A stretch of 64,000 bases of DNA. It comes from Telmatactis stephensoni. Taxonomy: Eukaryota > Cnidaria > Anthozoa > Actiniaria > Isophelliidae. The notes under the pieces are model-generated. The model was not told where the DNA came from and searched no databases. It saw nothing but the letters and a program-made list of their open reading frames with translations. Both the position numbers and the translations under genes were made by a program. Where the stretch lies: assembly GCA_029948255.1 (NCBI GenBank), contig JALIZF010001635.1, positions 248,001 through 312,000 of the forward strand. Direction: 5' to 3'. Below, piece by piece: positions 48,301 through 59,820 of this stretch (position 1 is its first letter; the number at the start of each line of letters is the position of its first letter).

Positions 48301-51300
48301 TCCACACCATCGGCAACTTCATGGCCTACTCTCCCCAATACAGGTCGTCACGTTTGGGAGATGGGGCTTATGATTTAATTATCGGAGAAGACGTGAAAGT
48401 CTAACCATTCGCAGATGTAATTACAAAGGCAGCACCTTCTCAATTCGAACCCCCGACCTTCCGCACGAAAGACCAGCGCTCAACCTAGCCAACCGGAAGA
48501 TAGTCTTTAGAGAGGTTGTGTTCTGATCTGTTAAGCGCTAGCTCGTTAGCACATATTAGATGTGAAGATATTTTTGCCTCAGAAAGAGTTACTTGACAGA
48601 ACACATTATGACAGAACCCCGCTGTGTTCCGATGCTATGAAATGATTTGTAGGAAAGTGACTCAAGGTTATAACAACAACAACAACAACAACAACAACAT
48701 CTTTATTTGTGCCCATAATGTTTAAAATAAGATTGTAACAAAAAAGAAAAAATATAATGAATAGTTAAAGGCACTGGCCCTAACAAATAACTAAAAAGCT
48801 AAAAATCAGTTAGGACCAGAGGACAAGTACTGATTTACATAAAACAGATGGGGGCTTTTACAATTTTCAAAAGTATTTAAATTACATATAACTGTGCTAG
48901 AATAATTACACACAACATATCTATAAAGAAAAAACAAACACACATATACACACGCACACACACACACCTATGGTAAAGAGGAAAAAACAGAGAAAAGCTA
49001 GCTTAACATAATGAATTGAAATTCAATAGAACTCAAGAAATTTACTTTTGATGTTACATTTAAATTTCTTCATGCTCATCATTTTTACGGAGTCATCAAT
49101 AGAATTCCAAATTGATGACCCTGTAAATCTGATATTAAATTTACCATAATTTGTTCGTATTTTGGGCAAATAAAAATGATCTCTAGTTGCTGACCTTGTA
49201 TTATAATTATGAATTTGTTTAACTGAAGTGAAAAAACGATCAAAAATTGTAGGCAAAATATCATTTTTAAATTTATACATAAAGACTGCAGTGCAGTATT
49301 CTACAAGATCATGCAATTTCATTATGTTAAGACTTTTAAATAAGGGACTAGAATGAGCATCAAATGCCGAAAAGGTAACTAATCGCACAACCTTTTTTTG
49401 CAGAATAAAGATCGGCTGTAAAGTAGTTGGATAAGTATTGCCCCAAGTAAGAATCCCATAGATTAAATATGGGTAAATTAACGCATAATATAGATTTACA
49501 AGGATATCCGTGTCAACATAATAGCGTAATTTCGATAGAATTCCAACATTTCTTTTGATCTTTTTTGAGATATATTTGATATGAAATTTCCAAGACAGAT
49601 TAGAATCAATGAATATTCCAAGATATTTTAATGATTCTTCTTGCTTTAATTTTTTGTTGTTTAATTTTAGTTCAAAATTAATTGTGATTTTCTTTTGCCT
49701 TGCATGAAAGAGAACAAAGTTGGACTTTTCAATGTTAAGTGACAATTTATTTGCACATAACCAAACATGAATATTAATCAATTCAGAATTAATATTCTGT
49801 TGTAAGACATTGAGATTTTTGTGCCTATAAAATAAGTTTGCATCATCTGCAAATAGGTTAAAGTCAAAGAGAGTAGAGCATAGATGAAAATCATTTATAT
49901 AGATCAAAAATAAAATTGGTCCAAGAACAGACCCTTGCGGAATTCCACAAGATATTGTAACCAGGTCAGATTTAGAATTATTTATAGTGACTGATTGTTG
50001 ACGATTACTGAGATATGATATAAACCAGTTTTTTGTTGTGCCTCTAATCCCATAATAGTCTAGCTTGTTTATCAGAATATTGTGGTCTACCGTATCAAAC
50101 GCTTTACTAAAATCCAAAAATATACCACAAGAATAATCAGAATCATCAATGGCCGTTTGAATTTTATCTATAATACTAAGTAAAGCATAATCCGTTGAAT
50201 GATTGCTACGAAAGCCAAATTGATTACCAAATAAAAGGTTATTTTTCTCAAGAAATGTTACTAAACGATTTGCCATCAGTTTTTCAAGTAGTTTATCAAA
50301 TACAGATAGTAAGGAAATAGGTCGGTAATTGGAAAGAGAATATTGAGAATCTTTTTTATAAATTGGAATTACATTAGATGTTTTTAAACTGGAGGGAACT
50401 ATACCAAGAGAGAAAGAGATATTAAACAGCATTTCAAGCGGATGAGATATAATGTTTTTAATTAATTTAAGGACCTTGATAGGGGCGCTAAATGGTCCAG
50501 TAGATTTATTATCCTTAAGGCAAGAGATTTCTCTCTCGATTTCTGGCGCATCTACAGGAAAGACATAGAAACTAGTTGGTATTGGAGTTTTAAGATAGTC
50601 CATTGGCGACTTATCAACATCTTCAATCTTATCTGCTAAATTGACACCGACAGTTGAGAAATAGTTATTAAACGCATCAGCTATTTCCTTTGGCTCCGTT
50701 ATTACAGTATCATTTTCAATAATTTTATTAATATTATGACTATTTTTTGATTTAAAGTGAACAATTTTCTTGATTCCATTCCAAATTCTTTTACTATCTT
50801 TTGTATTTTGTAGGAAATAATTGTTATAGTACAATCTCTTACTAATTTTCAACAGATGATTAAGTCTATTTCTATAGCTTTTGAATTTGCAATGATAGTA
50901 AGTAGACTTCGTTTTAAGATATTTTCGATATAATTTATTTTTAACCTTAATTGAATTTTTGAGTCCGGTAGAGATCCACGGTTTAGAATGAAATTTTAAC
51001 TCCTTCTTTGTCATCTGGCGAATAGGGATATGTTTATCGATAATTAGAGAGAGTTTATTGTAAAATCGAGTGAACATGCTTGAGGGATCCATTTCTGAAC
51101 AAAGCAATTTTTGCCATTCAACCAGTTTAACTTCTTCTACAAACTTATCCTCATTAAAGTTTGAATAGTCTCTTCTATAGAGATTTATATTCGGAGATAT
51201 TTCCGTTAGCCTATTGACAATGATGAAATTAGGTAAGTGATCCGTAAGATCGTAAGCAATATTCCCACTTATAACAAAGTGCTCAATGGAGTTAAAGAAA

Positions 51301-54300
51301 ATATTATCTATCAAGGTTGCAGAGTGGCTAGTGATTCGTGTCAGTTGGAGAATATGCGGTTGAAAAAAATAGGAACCAAGAATGTTAATAAAATTTTCGG
51401 ATTCAAAATGAGTTTCTGATTTCAACAAATCTATATTGAAATCACCCATAAAAAGGCAAAGTTTATTCTCCTGATGTATTTTCTCTATAATTGAGCTAAA
51501 AAGATCCATAAAGTTGTCCAAATTACTATTTGGGTGCCTATAAACCACACCGCAAATTAGATTTGGTTGTCCAGTAAATACAATTTCAATCCACAGCATT
51601 TCAAAGTCAGTATTAGACATAGTAAAATCTTTACGGATGGAGAAATTTAAATCATGCCTAACATAGAAACCAACACCTCCTGCATTTGAAAGACTTGGTT
51701 CATGAACGAAATCATAGTCTATTATGTTGACATTGCTAAAACTCTCATTGTCTTTTTTAAACTTGGTTTCTGATAGACCAATTATGGAAAATGGATACCT
51801 CAGTTCTTCCAATAACTGATGTAGGTTATCATAATTTGCTACTAAACTTCGTATATTACAGTGTAATGCAGCAAAGGCTGTGCGATTTATAGAACATTCC
51901 TTTATATTAGGGCAATTGTTGAAATCACCAGAAGTATAATAGCTAAAATTAGCCTCAAAGGGCATATGCAAATCTGCATCTAGATCTGAAAGATTAGGAA
52001 TATTTGAAACTGGTGAAGTTATATTAAGTAAAGGCAATTGATTTAGTTCAGTAATCCTATTTTGAAAACTATCATTAGAAATAGAGTCCATAGATCAAAA
52101 ATATACAAATGTTCAATGGATTTATTTTATACTGGCCTGTAACTTTTTCAATTCATCTATGCTGTTGATGGCAATGGCTTTGGATTTTTCGTCCTTTCGT
52201 AGAAAGGTCCTTCCGTTCGATGTCCAGATGAATGCAAACTTCTGGTCTTTCTTAAATTTGAGGCTTGCGTTGAAAATCTTCTGATTTCTTTCGGTAAGGC
52301 ATTCATTGATGTAGATATGAGTATCTTCTTCAAATTCAAGATCCTTAATCGTGCAATCTTTCAGTTTGGTTCGCGCCTTGTAGAACCGATCTTTCACGTC
52401 GCGCCTGACAAATTTCACAATCACCGCCGGCATCGAATTTTTCCCTTTGTAGTTCTTCGAGACAGGGATTCGGTGGCTTATAGAGATTGCTTCGTCCTCT
52501 AGGTAGATATCCATCAGATCGCCGACACGTTTTACGATGTCATTTGTGTTTTCATCCTTAGTTTCGGGTATCCCACGGATTTCAAGGCAATCTCTTCGGG
52601 TGTACTGTCTTACATCGTTGGATTCTTTTTCAAGTTGACTTATTCGTTGGTCTAAGACTTGGATGGTTTTCTTCAGTGTGCTATTTTCAGCACGGATCTG
52701 AGCATTTTCAGACTCAATTGTTTCAAGTTTCTTGCAAATTCCATCATATTGGGAGTTAGCATGCTCCAGGAATGAGCTGATGTCCCGTAGCTCTTTCTTG
52801 AGTTGTGTTATCTCCTGGTGTAGAGGGTTCACGATCCCTTCCATAACGGCTGTTAGTTCCTCTTTAGATAAAGCCATAGCATATACATATAGAATACAAT
52901 GAACGAATAACAGATATAGGGAAAAAACTAAGAAAATTAGGTAATTCGTTAACTATGATTCGGGAGCATTTAAATTTGCCGCCATCTTCGTCACGCTTCG
53001 TGTTGTATTTCGTGTTGTATTTCTGTTGTATGAACAAGAGTTTTGTTATCTTTTAAAGAACTTAAGTATGCCCGACATTCTAAAGACACACTAGGGAACA
53101 TGTAGTGTAGGGACATATTGCAGGGACTTGTTGCTGGGACAATTCCCGTGTATTGCGCTATTTTTTTATAAATGTATGTTGTGAGGAATTTGAACAGAAA
53201 CGCGTCTCCTGAGAAATACACATGAGGAAACTCGTGCCTGCTTGAAACATGTCCACTCATGAAAGTGTGTAACTTGAATACTTTTCTGAACCGTTGCAAG
53301 CCAAGCCGATAAATTTTCTTGGACAATAACTTTTGTCCTCGAGCCTACAAAGTTATAATTAAATTGTATGATGAGAAGCAAAGTTGGACAGAAACGCGTC
53401 TCCTGAGAAATACGCATAAGGAAACTCGTGCCTGCTTCATGTTCCTGAAACATGTCCACTAGTGTGTTCCTTGAATACTTTTCTGAACCGTTGCAAGCCA
53501 AGATTAATTTTCTTGGACAATAACTTTTGCCCTCGAGCCTACCTACCTAAACAAACGGCATGATGAGAAGCCAAGTTTGAATAGAAATGGCTCCAGTCTC
53601 ACAGTCTCGCAACTTATTACAAGAGCCATTATACATGTTGAAATATTTATATTCAATTCCTGTCGCATCTTATGGTTTGCTTCCTGGTCGACCTTGACCA
53701 TCGCGGAATTCCAGTTACTTCATGTTCCGTGTCTGCCACAGCGAAATAAGATGGAAATTTTGTAATTATTCCTTTTTGATATTATGAAAATCTTGAACCG
53801 TTGTTTTTGTCAAACATTGTAATACTGAACAACTCGACCAAATTACAATTTATCTTTATCATATCCATATGGACACAAACAAACTTCTTGTGTTCAGGTT
53901 GTGGAAACTAGCCAATATTTCAATAATCCTGAGATTAATCACAAAACAGACAATGAGTATGGACTACCGTCTCAGCGCTATTTGAGCGATTCTCTTGCAT
54001 TTGACTGGGTCAGACTGTCAGACACGCTTAATGATGTTATGACACATAAGAGGAACAAAAGAATCCCACTATAAAAGGTTGTCACTAAGACTAGTTGATA
54101 CAGTTTCGGGCAAACTGAGCTCCCGCTCCCGGTTTAGGGCTACCGCTGGTTCACGCTTGATAAAGAATTGTACAGGAAGGTAATTTTTCACTTGAAGGCT
54201 TTATTTGATTTAGTATTCTTTATGTTGATGGTGAAGTCGTACTCGCATTCTTATTTTACTTTTTCTCTTCTTTGCCTAGTTTTATGCATAGTTTATGCAC

Positions 54301-57300
54301 GCAAGTTCTTTCTCTGCTTTTCACTTATACTTCTAAAAAGTGAGAAATGAATGAAAGCGAAGGAAGATGAAAAAAAAAACTGAATAAAGTGAATAGGAAT
54401 ATAGCTCCAGTTTGAATTTGCGACGCGGAAGTTATAAGTTCATTTCAAGTATAGCACTGACCTAGTCACGCATTCTCCAAAACTAGAAAAACTGGTTGGC
54501 AAACTCCAAAACTGTCATGCACTCTCCAAAACTGTGTAAAAGGAGGGTTTCAGGAATTGCGGGGCCATTACTCAATTTTAATAGTACTAATACTTACTCA
54601 AGCGATATTCTCAGACTTAGTAATATGTTAACAATACTCAAATTCGGAAATATGACATCATGTCGTTGTCGTATTAATTGTTTGGGTTAAATGAACCAAA
54701 GAGTTAGCATTTTGTTCTGCGATATTCCTGTTTACTTGTAGGTCAGTTATAGCAACTTAAGTTATCACCGGCGGAATTCGTGATTTTGACATTTAAATAC
54801 ATTTATATATATGGGATTATCTTTTGTATTTCTTATTCTATGTAGGTGATTTCCCATACGTCGGGACTTTCCCTTGCTTTGCATTTAGCTTTGCTCGTAT
54901 AATTGTGATATGGAACGTAGTTAAGTCCAAACGTGCAATGTTGCATGTAACTTAACATAACATTTTTCCTGTTTATCATGCAGAGAACTACATCCCAGAT
55001 CTGGATATTATGACGAGTCATCTCCAACGAGCATACACAGATCTGAACGACTTAACGGTGAGCTATCATAAAATGAGTCAAGAGAAAAAGTCATTGGAAA
55101 AAAATCTGATCGACGCAAAGAGCAACTTACAAGCTTTGCAGAACCGGGTTGAGGAAGTCGAAAAGGAAAAGTCCGAGACGACTTCAGATGTGATCTCTTC
55201 TCTTTCGTCAGTCAAAAGCGAAAAAGAGTCGGCTATTCAGCAAATGCAGACTTTACAACGAGATCTTCAAGAGAGGAATACATACATTATTGCCTTGCAC
55301 ATGCATTTGCTCACAGCTCAGGAAGAAATGGGCAACTTGAAGAACCGTCTTCACAGCGCAGAAGAAGCAAAGAAAAAAATGCAAGCCGAGCTCAATCTAG
55401 TTACCATGAATTATGACCATCAGAGGCACGAGTCCATCAAACTGTCCGAAAAGCTCGAATTTCACAAGAATGACCTTCAAAAGTACAACGAATTGAAAAT
55501 GAGTTTCCGGGAGCTTCAGTTTAAGAATCAGACCTTTATGCATGAAAGAGATGAAGCTGTCAACGAACTGAACAGCTTAAAAGAGTGGATTGAGGTGTTT
55601 AAAGCAAGATACGACATTGTGGAGAGGGACAGCGAGCAGACGAAAGAAAGCCACGAAGGAATAGTTGCAGACTGTTACAAACTTCGACAACGAGTCGATG
55701 AACTGGAACTTAAGCTAGGAACGCAGAGTCGTGAACTCGAAGCAACAAAGAAAAGATACTGTGAAGCAATCGACGAAATCAAACAACTGAAAGAGCAACG
55801 AGATATTTTGTCGGAAAGCAGGTTAGTGGTTGCAATGGTTTTAAAAAAAACATCAATCAGTTTATACGACTTTTTGTTTATACCTCTTTGTTTATACCTG
55901 GCTACGTTAATCCACAAAAATGCCAAACTTCAAGTATTGTCTTTCAGTAAACTTCAAACAGTTATTTCAAGCTCAAACAAACTCATTTTCCTCCGTGATC
56001 TTTCAGAAGACGGAAGGTTGGATTTATACATTTATCCAGATTTAGTATTTGCCGAATATTCAAGCTCTTTAGTTGTTGGGATTCAAAGTTATTCACACAT
56101 TTTATACATTTATCCAGACTTAGTATTTGCCGAATATTCAAGCTCTTTAGTTGTTGGGATTCAAAGTTATTCACACACAAACCTTTCACTTTCAATGATT
56201 TCATTTTTCGGATTCCAAACAGCCGGAAATGCCACTAAAGCGTGACTAATGTAGGTTTGTTTTAGACCCAAACGCGTGTGTAAACGTACTGAAATGAAAT
56301 CCGTTACCACGACATCCAGGGCGAATCTCGACTTTTTTCGTGAAGCTTCTTTCGTTGGTAACAAAACTCCTGGTTATTTTCTCACATAAACTGCACCTTT
56401 TCATTTCATTATGTTAGCATGTTCACAACCATTTGCGTTGTAAATGCTTATTTATAAGAGAATTGATTTTGGCGCAGTTATGAATTTGCGCGAAAATGTT
56501 AATGTTTTCTTTGAACATCCGATCGTCAAAAATTTTCTTTCCGATTCTTTGAACATGCGCAGTGGGTTTTTCTTCTTTTTCGTCTATATTCATCGTATTC
56601 AGAGCCTGTGATACTGCTGGTCAGCACCGAGGAGAAGGAATGGTGCTGACCACCAGGAAAAACTTAGGCTCTATGAGGACAAGATTGGGTCGGTTTTAGC
56701 AAAGTTCTTTATTTTGGAATGTTTTCCTTTTAGTTGTGCTGTAGAGTCGAGATACCGTAGTATTAAAGTAAGCTTATTTTTTCCTGTATTTTTGTTCGAT
56801 TCAGGAAAGATCTGATGTTAGAACGTGATCAAGCGTTAGCAGAGCGTGACCAGTCAATACAGCGTTACACAGAAATTCTCAAAAACCGTGACGAAACCAT
56901 TACAAGACAGACTGGACATTGCAAGCACTACGAAGACAAGTACGAAAAAGCTTGTGGGGAATTGCTGTGGCTACAACAACAACTGACATCCAAAGAACAT
57001 GAGATGGAGGAGCTGCGAAAAGCAAAATTTGAAAGAGAGATATCGAGTGAGCAAACGAGTTGTCCTCAACTACCCAATTTGGTAAGGCAATTTGTTTTGT
57101 GAAGTGCGCTTTATTTGACTAAAACAATAATGTCGAGGTCTTAGTGACCTATATAGATATTAGTCTGGTTGCACGAAGGGTAGATAGCGCTACTTGTTAG
57201 ATATCTTGCGCGCGCGAAGCGATTTCCAATCGATTCTTTCGGATCCTAGAAAATTTCATCAAATCTTTGACTAAATACAATTTTCGACAAACTCTGAAAA

Positions 57301-58420
57301 GATCTTACCAAAAAGTTAAAGCTGGATCTTATCTAGAACTTCCAAGGACTTTCAACATGAAGACTACCTTTAATCATAGTCTGGCATACATGGGTGCGTT
57401 TTTGCCCTGTTCATTTCATCATCTCCTTATACAACGTATAGTTGTAGTTACTGAGTAATTTTTTTTACTTCCACCTTTGCTTAAAAATATTAATTTAAGA
57501 TTACTATTACCTTTGCTCCCTATATTCACGTCCAATTTAAAAATGCTAAAACAATGTACTTAAAACGTCCACTTTTAATAACCTTTCAGGAATTATCTGC
57601 AATGCATCAAGCTTTAAATGTATTTGATGAAGAACTAATTGCCTCAGGGGACAGCTCGCCTGAAGACAGTCAAAGTAGTGAGGATTCATTCGATTGGAAA
57701 ACTCGTAAGACAACCAGCATCATTGATAGCCTTAAGAAAAGGATTGGGAAAGATCGTAAAGACGGGGACCAATCACTGCCTTCAACTCTTCATTTAAGCT
57801 GCAAGCACCCTGATCGTATCATCGAAGAACTAGTACCACAAAAGAAAACGCTTTCACCAGAGGCACAAAAGTGCTTAAGTATGGAGAGAAGTGATAACCC
57901 CTTTAAAGTCATTCCAACTTACTCCTCGCTGCAATGCATGTTTGATTCCATTGCAAGTCCTGCAAGTGGCTCATACGACAGAAACCCTATCTGTTATCTA
58001 GCAAACATTTCGAATTCTGCAACATCCAGTCGATATGATACTGCCTCTAACCAACCGCGCAAAGCTCTGTCCGATGGTGACGCCCCGACAAAAGAAATAA
58101 CGAGTAAACGTCTCGAAACGAAAACAAAATCCGAGACGTGGCATGGTTCTTCATATTGCCCTAGTAGATCTGCAGGTTCTGGAAGTCCCCGTCCCGTTCT
58201 GATGAAAAGTTTGACCGACCCTAGCTCTGATAACTCGTCAAGAGATGTCTTTACGTTTATCCAAATGGGCATTCCAACAGAAGGCGAGTGTTTTGACATA
58301 GAAAAGGCCCTTATGTCACCATCGCTTAGTAAGGCTTTCCGAAGAAGAGCAAATGCTATCAAACTAAAGGACGATGAAAGGCCAAGAAGTAGTTCTGCGC
58401 CCCCAGATTCGCCTTGTTAG
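45356..58420 (+). CDS. CARD and coiled-coil scaffold protein (CARD9/CARMA-like)
   Basis: Adaptor of the CARD-CC family, which in animals nucleates BCL10 filaments and recruits the MALT1 paracaspase, leading to NF-kappaB signalling. Exons: 45356-45644, 47571-47612, 54984-55821, 56805-57081, 57590-58420; all phases agree, giving 758 residues. Residues 1-95 form a CARD with KAGKFLDILSTKGEEGYRHF and NPMLFEQITGEK, as in CARD9/10/11. After a short linker (exon 2) a coiled coil runs from about 115 to 475, with MTSHLQRAYTDLNDL, HERDEAVNELNSL, ERDQALAERDQSIQ and similar heptads, matching the CARMA layout. Residues 483-758, in one exon, are Ser/Thr/Pro-rich and probably disordered. No PDZ-SH3-GUK unit follows. 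Vertebrate CARD9 also lacks it but is shorter (about 536). Orthology within the family cannot be fixed by eye. Confidence 0.88.
45645..47570 (+). other. Intron 1 of the CARD-CC gene
   Basis: AT-rich, with no ORF of interest. A G-rich tract (GGGGAGGGGGGAGGGG type) lies at about 47229-47260 and could form a G-quadruplex. Confidence 0.5.
48185..48500 (-). repeat. tRNA-derived SINE (about 300 bp)
   Basis: On the minus strand the head reads TTGGCTAGGTTGAGCGCTGG (box A-like), then GGGGTTCGAATT (box B). A long body follows, ending in a GTGCTTGCGGGGGTG region. It lies in CARD-CC intron 2. Confidence 0.65.
49023..52091 (-). CDS. LINE ORF2: endonuclease and reverse transcriptase
   Basis: 1022 residues, uninterrupted. 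The N-terminal APE-type endonuclease shows LHCNIRSL, GLSETKF, VYRHPNS, FMGDFNIDLL, TLIDNIFF and LTDHLPNF. The reverse transcriptase shows LSNYRPISLLS, FGFRSNHSTDYAL, FLDFSKAFDTVDHNIL, CGIPQGSVLGPILF and the catalytic FADD, followed by LKYLGIFIDSNLSW and a C-terminal domain with IHNYNTRSA. No RNase H domain is present, as in CR1/L2-type elements. All catalytic motifs look intact. Confidence 0.95.
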   Translation of the reverse strand: MDSISNDSFQNRITELNQLPLLNITSPVSNIPNLSDLDADLHMPFEANFSYYTSGDFNNCPNIKECSINRTAFAALHCNIRSLVANYDNLHQLLEELRYPFSIIGLSETKFKKDNESFSNVNIIDYDFVHEPSLSNAGGVGFYVRHDLNFSIRKDFTMSNTDFEMLWIEIVFTGQPNLICGVVYRHPNSNLDNFMDLFSSIIEKIHQENKLCLFMGDFNIDLLKSETHFESENFINILGSYFFQPHILQLTRITSHSATLIDNIFFNSIEHFVISGNIAYDLTDHLPNFIIVNRLTEISPNINLYRRDYSNFNEDKFVEEVKLVEWQKLLCSEMDPSSMFTRFYNKLSLIIDKHIPIRQMTKKELKFHSKPWISTGLKNSIKVKNKLYRKYLKTKSTYYHCKFKSYRNRLNHLLKISKRLYYNNYFLQNTKDSKRIWNGIKKIVHFKSKNSHNINKIIENDTVITEPKEIADAFNNYFSTVGVNLADKIEDVDKSPMDYLKTPIPTSFYVFPVDAPEIEREISCLKDNKSTGPFSAPIKVLKLIKNIISHPLEMLFNISFSLGIVPSSLKTSNVIPIYKKDSQYSLSNYRPISLLSVFDKLLEKLMANRLVTFLEKNNLLFGNQFGFRSNHSTDYALLSIIDKIQTAIDDSDYSCGIFLDFSKAFDTVDHNILINKLDYYGIRGTTKNWFISYLSNRQQSVTINNSKSDLVTISCGIPQGSVLGPILFLIYINDFHLCSTLFDFNLFADDANLFYRHKNLNVLQQNINSELINIHVWLCANKLSLNIEKSNFVLFHARQKKITINFELKLNNKKLKQEESLKYLGIFIDSNLSWKFHIKYISKKIKRNVGILSKLRYYVDTDILVNLYYALIYPYLIYGILTWGNTYPTTLQPIFILQKKVVRLVTFSAFDAHSSPLFKSLNIMKLHDLVEYCTAVFMYKFKNDILPTIFDRFFTSVKQIHNYNTRSATRDHFYLPKIRTNYGKFNIRFTGSSIWNSIDDSVKMMSMKKFKCNIKSKFLEFY
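52122..52877 (-). CDS. LINE ORF1: coiled-coil RNA-binding protein
   Basis: 251 residues. A coiled coil at about 15-95 (QITQLKKELRDISSFLEH, QVLDQRISQLEKESNDV) is followed by an L1 ORF1-like RRM region with RRDCLEIRGIPE, AISISHRIP, VIVKFVRRDVKDRFYKAR and IYINECLTERNQKIF. The layout matches L1 ORF1p, which forms trimers and binds the element's RNA. The stop is 30 nt upstream of the ORF2 start, in the same frame. Confidence 0.9.
   Translation of the reverse strand: MALSKEELTAVMEGIVNPLHQEITQLKKELRDISSFLEHANSQYDGICKKLETIESENAQIRAENSTLKKTIQVLDQRISQLEKESNDVRQYTRRDCLEIRGIPETKDENTNDIVKRVGDLMDIYLEDEAISISHRIPVSKNYKGKNSMPAVIVKFVRRDVKDRFYKARTKLKDCTIKDLEFEEDTHIYINECLTERNQKIFNASLKFKKDQKFAFIWTSNGRTFLRKDEKSKAIAINSIDELKKLQASIK
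53001..54983 (+). other. Remainder of CARD-CC intron 2, with a tandem duplication
   Basis: Two adjacent copies of a 190-bp unit lie at 53192-53385 and 53386-53575 (ACAGAAACGCGTCTCCTGAG ... CTTTTCTGAACCGTTGCAAG ... CCTCGAGCCTAC). The rest is AT-rich, with a short CTCCAAAACTG repeat near 54475-54540. No exon is apparent. Confidence 0.55.
56023..56178. repeat. Two-unit tandem repeat (78 bp) in CARD-CC intron 3
   Basis: 56023-56100 and 56101-56178 are almost identical (TTTATACATTTATCCAGA, then GCCGAATATTCAAGCTCTTT). The exon 3 frame stays open through it past the donor at 55821, giving an apparent 411-codon ORF. The extra 130 or so residues are intronic. Confidence 0.8.
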
Positions 58421-59820
58421 AGAGAACGCTGATTCTTATTTCCCATTTTTAACATCACAGAAAAGTAGAAAATAAGACAGTACTATTTAATGCCCTATGC
58501 AAACGCTTCCAAAAATACTGGCCATCAACTCCCAAAATTGTTGGCTTCAGTCAACATTCTAGATATACGTTTGAACACTGCTTTGATGAGCAAACGCCGT
58601 CCAATATCACGATCTTTTGTTGTGTGTCATTCCAAAGCCATGTGCTTTTCGTTTGAACTGCCAACCAACAACTTATGATCTGATCATTGCTGGGTGCTGT
58701 TGGAAGCGCTTGTAAATGTTCTAGTATCAGAAGTCATCTAGTTAGATGCAGTTTAAAGTATGCAAAATCTTGTAAAAATAGAACTACCTTATTCAGTCGT
58801 CAGGTGTTTGCACCCGACCCACATACACACTACACACACCACATATCCCTCGCGGCTGGAATCATAATCTACAATAGGTATAGAGGCTTTCTACCATCAC
58901 CTGAGGGCAGCCATGACAGGAGGCTGGACAATAGAGTCTGGACTAATCTGGTTTACACGAGAAAGAGTTCAGTTTCCCAGGGGAAAAGACACTCTTGTTG
59001 TGCCTCCTGCCATGGCTGCCATCACGTGATGGTGCAAAACCTCTATAGGTTTGTGAGAACCTTTTAACTGAATTAATTGTGTAACTAGTAATCTACTAGT
59101 TGTTTTTATTGTTGAGTGTTCAGATAAGTCCATTGGAGAGGAAGAACTCAAACTCTATCTTATATTTCTTGTTTGTACTATAAATAGTATGTTTATTTGC
59201 TTCCAGCTAAAAGTTTAGATTCAGCTACTTACTTCTTGACATTTGTTATTATCTGTAGAGATTATTGGTAGTGATTGAGTTATTTACATTACATAACTAT
59301 ATGATCACTGATTAAAGCTATTTGAGGTCTTCTATACCCAGTGAATTGTCACCTTTTAAACCTTCTCCCTTCCAAAGACTGCAGGGGAAAGGCAAGTCAA
59401 CCCCCAGATCAAACGTCGAACAACGGTCGGCGGACACTCGTTAGCCTCCACATTCCCTCTCACTGTTATCTTTTGCATTGAAAACGGCAAAACGCTGGCG
59501 ATTACAGTTTTTACTAATGCCTAGTAATCCGGTCCTGGCACGGGGACTAGTCAAGAACAGTCACTGACATACCACTTTCTTTTGCGTCTTCTCTTTCCTT
59601 ATTACAAGGTGTATTTTTAGATAGTCCAGTAGAATCTGTAGTCTTAGAACAACTGAAATGATTGACCTTAAGTTTAAAAGCATCCTGGACCTAAAAAATA
59701 AACAAGTACTCGGCTACAGTCATTACTGTCTTTTTATGATTTTTATACAAGCAAAAAAAATGTTCGAAATAAGTAATTCTAATAAAAATAAATGTTTAGG
59801 TCAGTGTTTTAGGTAAGATA
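58421..59820 (+). other. CARD-CC 3' UTR and intergenic region
   Basis: No further coding exon is seen. ATTAAA occurs near 59312 and AATAAA near 59695; either could serve as the poly(A) signal. A MITE lies at 58872-59050. Confidence 0.4.
58872..59050. mobile_element. Fold-back MITE downstream of the CARD-CC gene
   Basis: ATAGAGGCTTTCTACCATCA pairs with TGATGGTGCAAAACCTCTAT, and GGCAGCCATGACAGGAGGC pairs with GCCTCCTGCCATGGCTGCC. The centre is about 70 bp. Confidence 0.6.

Larger units (their letters stand above)
48670..53000 (-). mobile_element. Near-complete non-LTR retrotransposon (CR1/L2/Jockey-type) in CARD-CC intron 2
   Basis: Contains ORF1 (52122-52877), ORF2 (49023-52091) and a 3' UTR ending in a GTT repeat (AAC on the plus strand, about 48675-48700). 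The 5' UTR has a YY1-like AAGATGGCGGC at 52978-52988. It is antisense to the host gene. The exact 5' border and a target duplication were not found. Both ORFs are uninterrupted, which suggests recent insertion. Confidence 0.9.

Noticed and set aside
55822..56245. Extension of CARD-CC exon 3 to a 411-codon ORF
   Set aside because: A good donor at 55822 and the in-phase exon at 56805 continue the coiled coil. The extension is a hydrophobic tandem duplication without coiled-coil character.
57994..58362. 122-codon minus-strand ORF
   Set aside because: It is the antisense shadow of the last CARD-CC exon.
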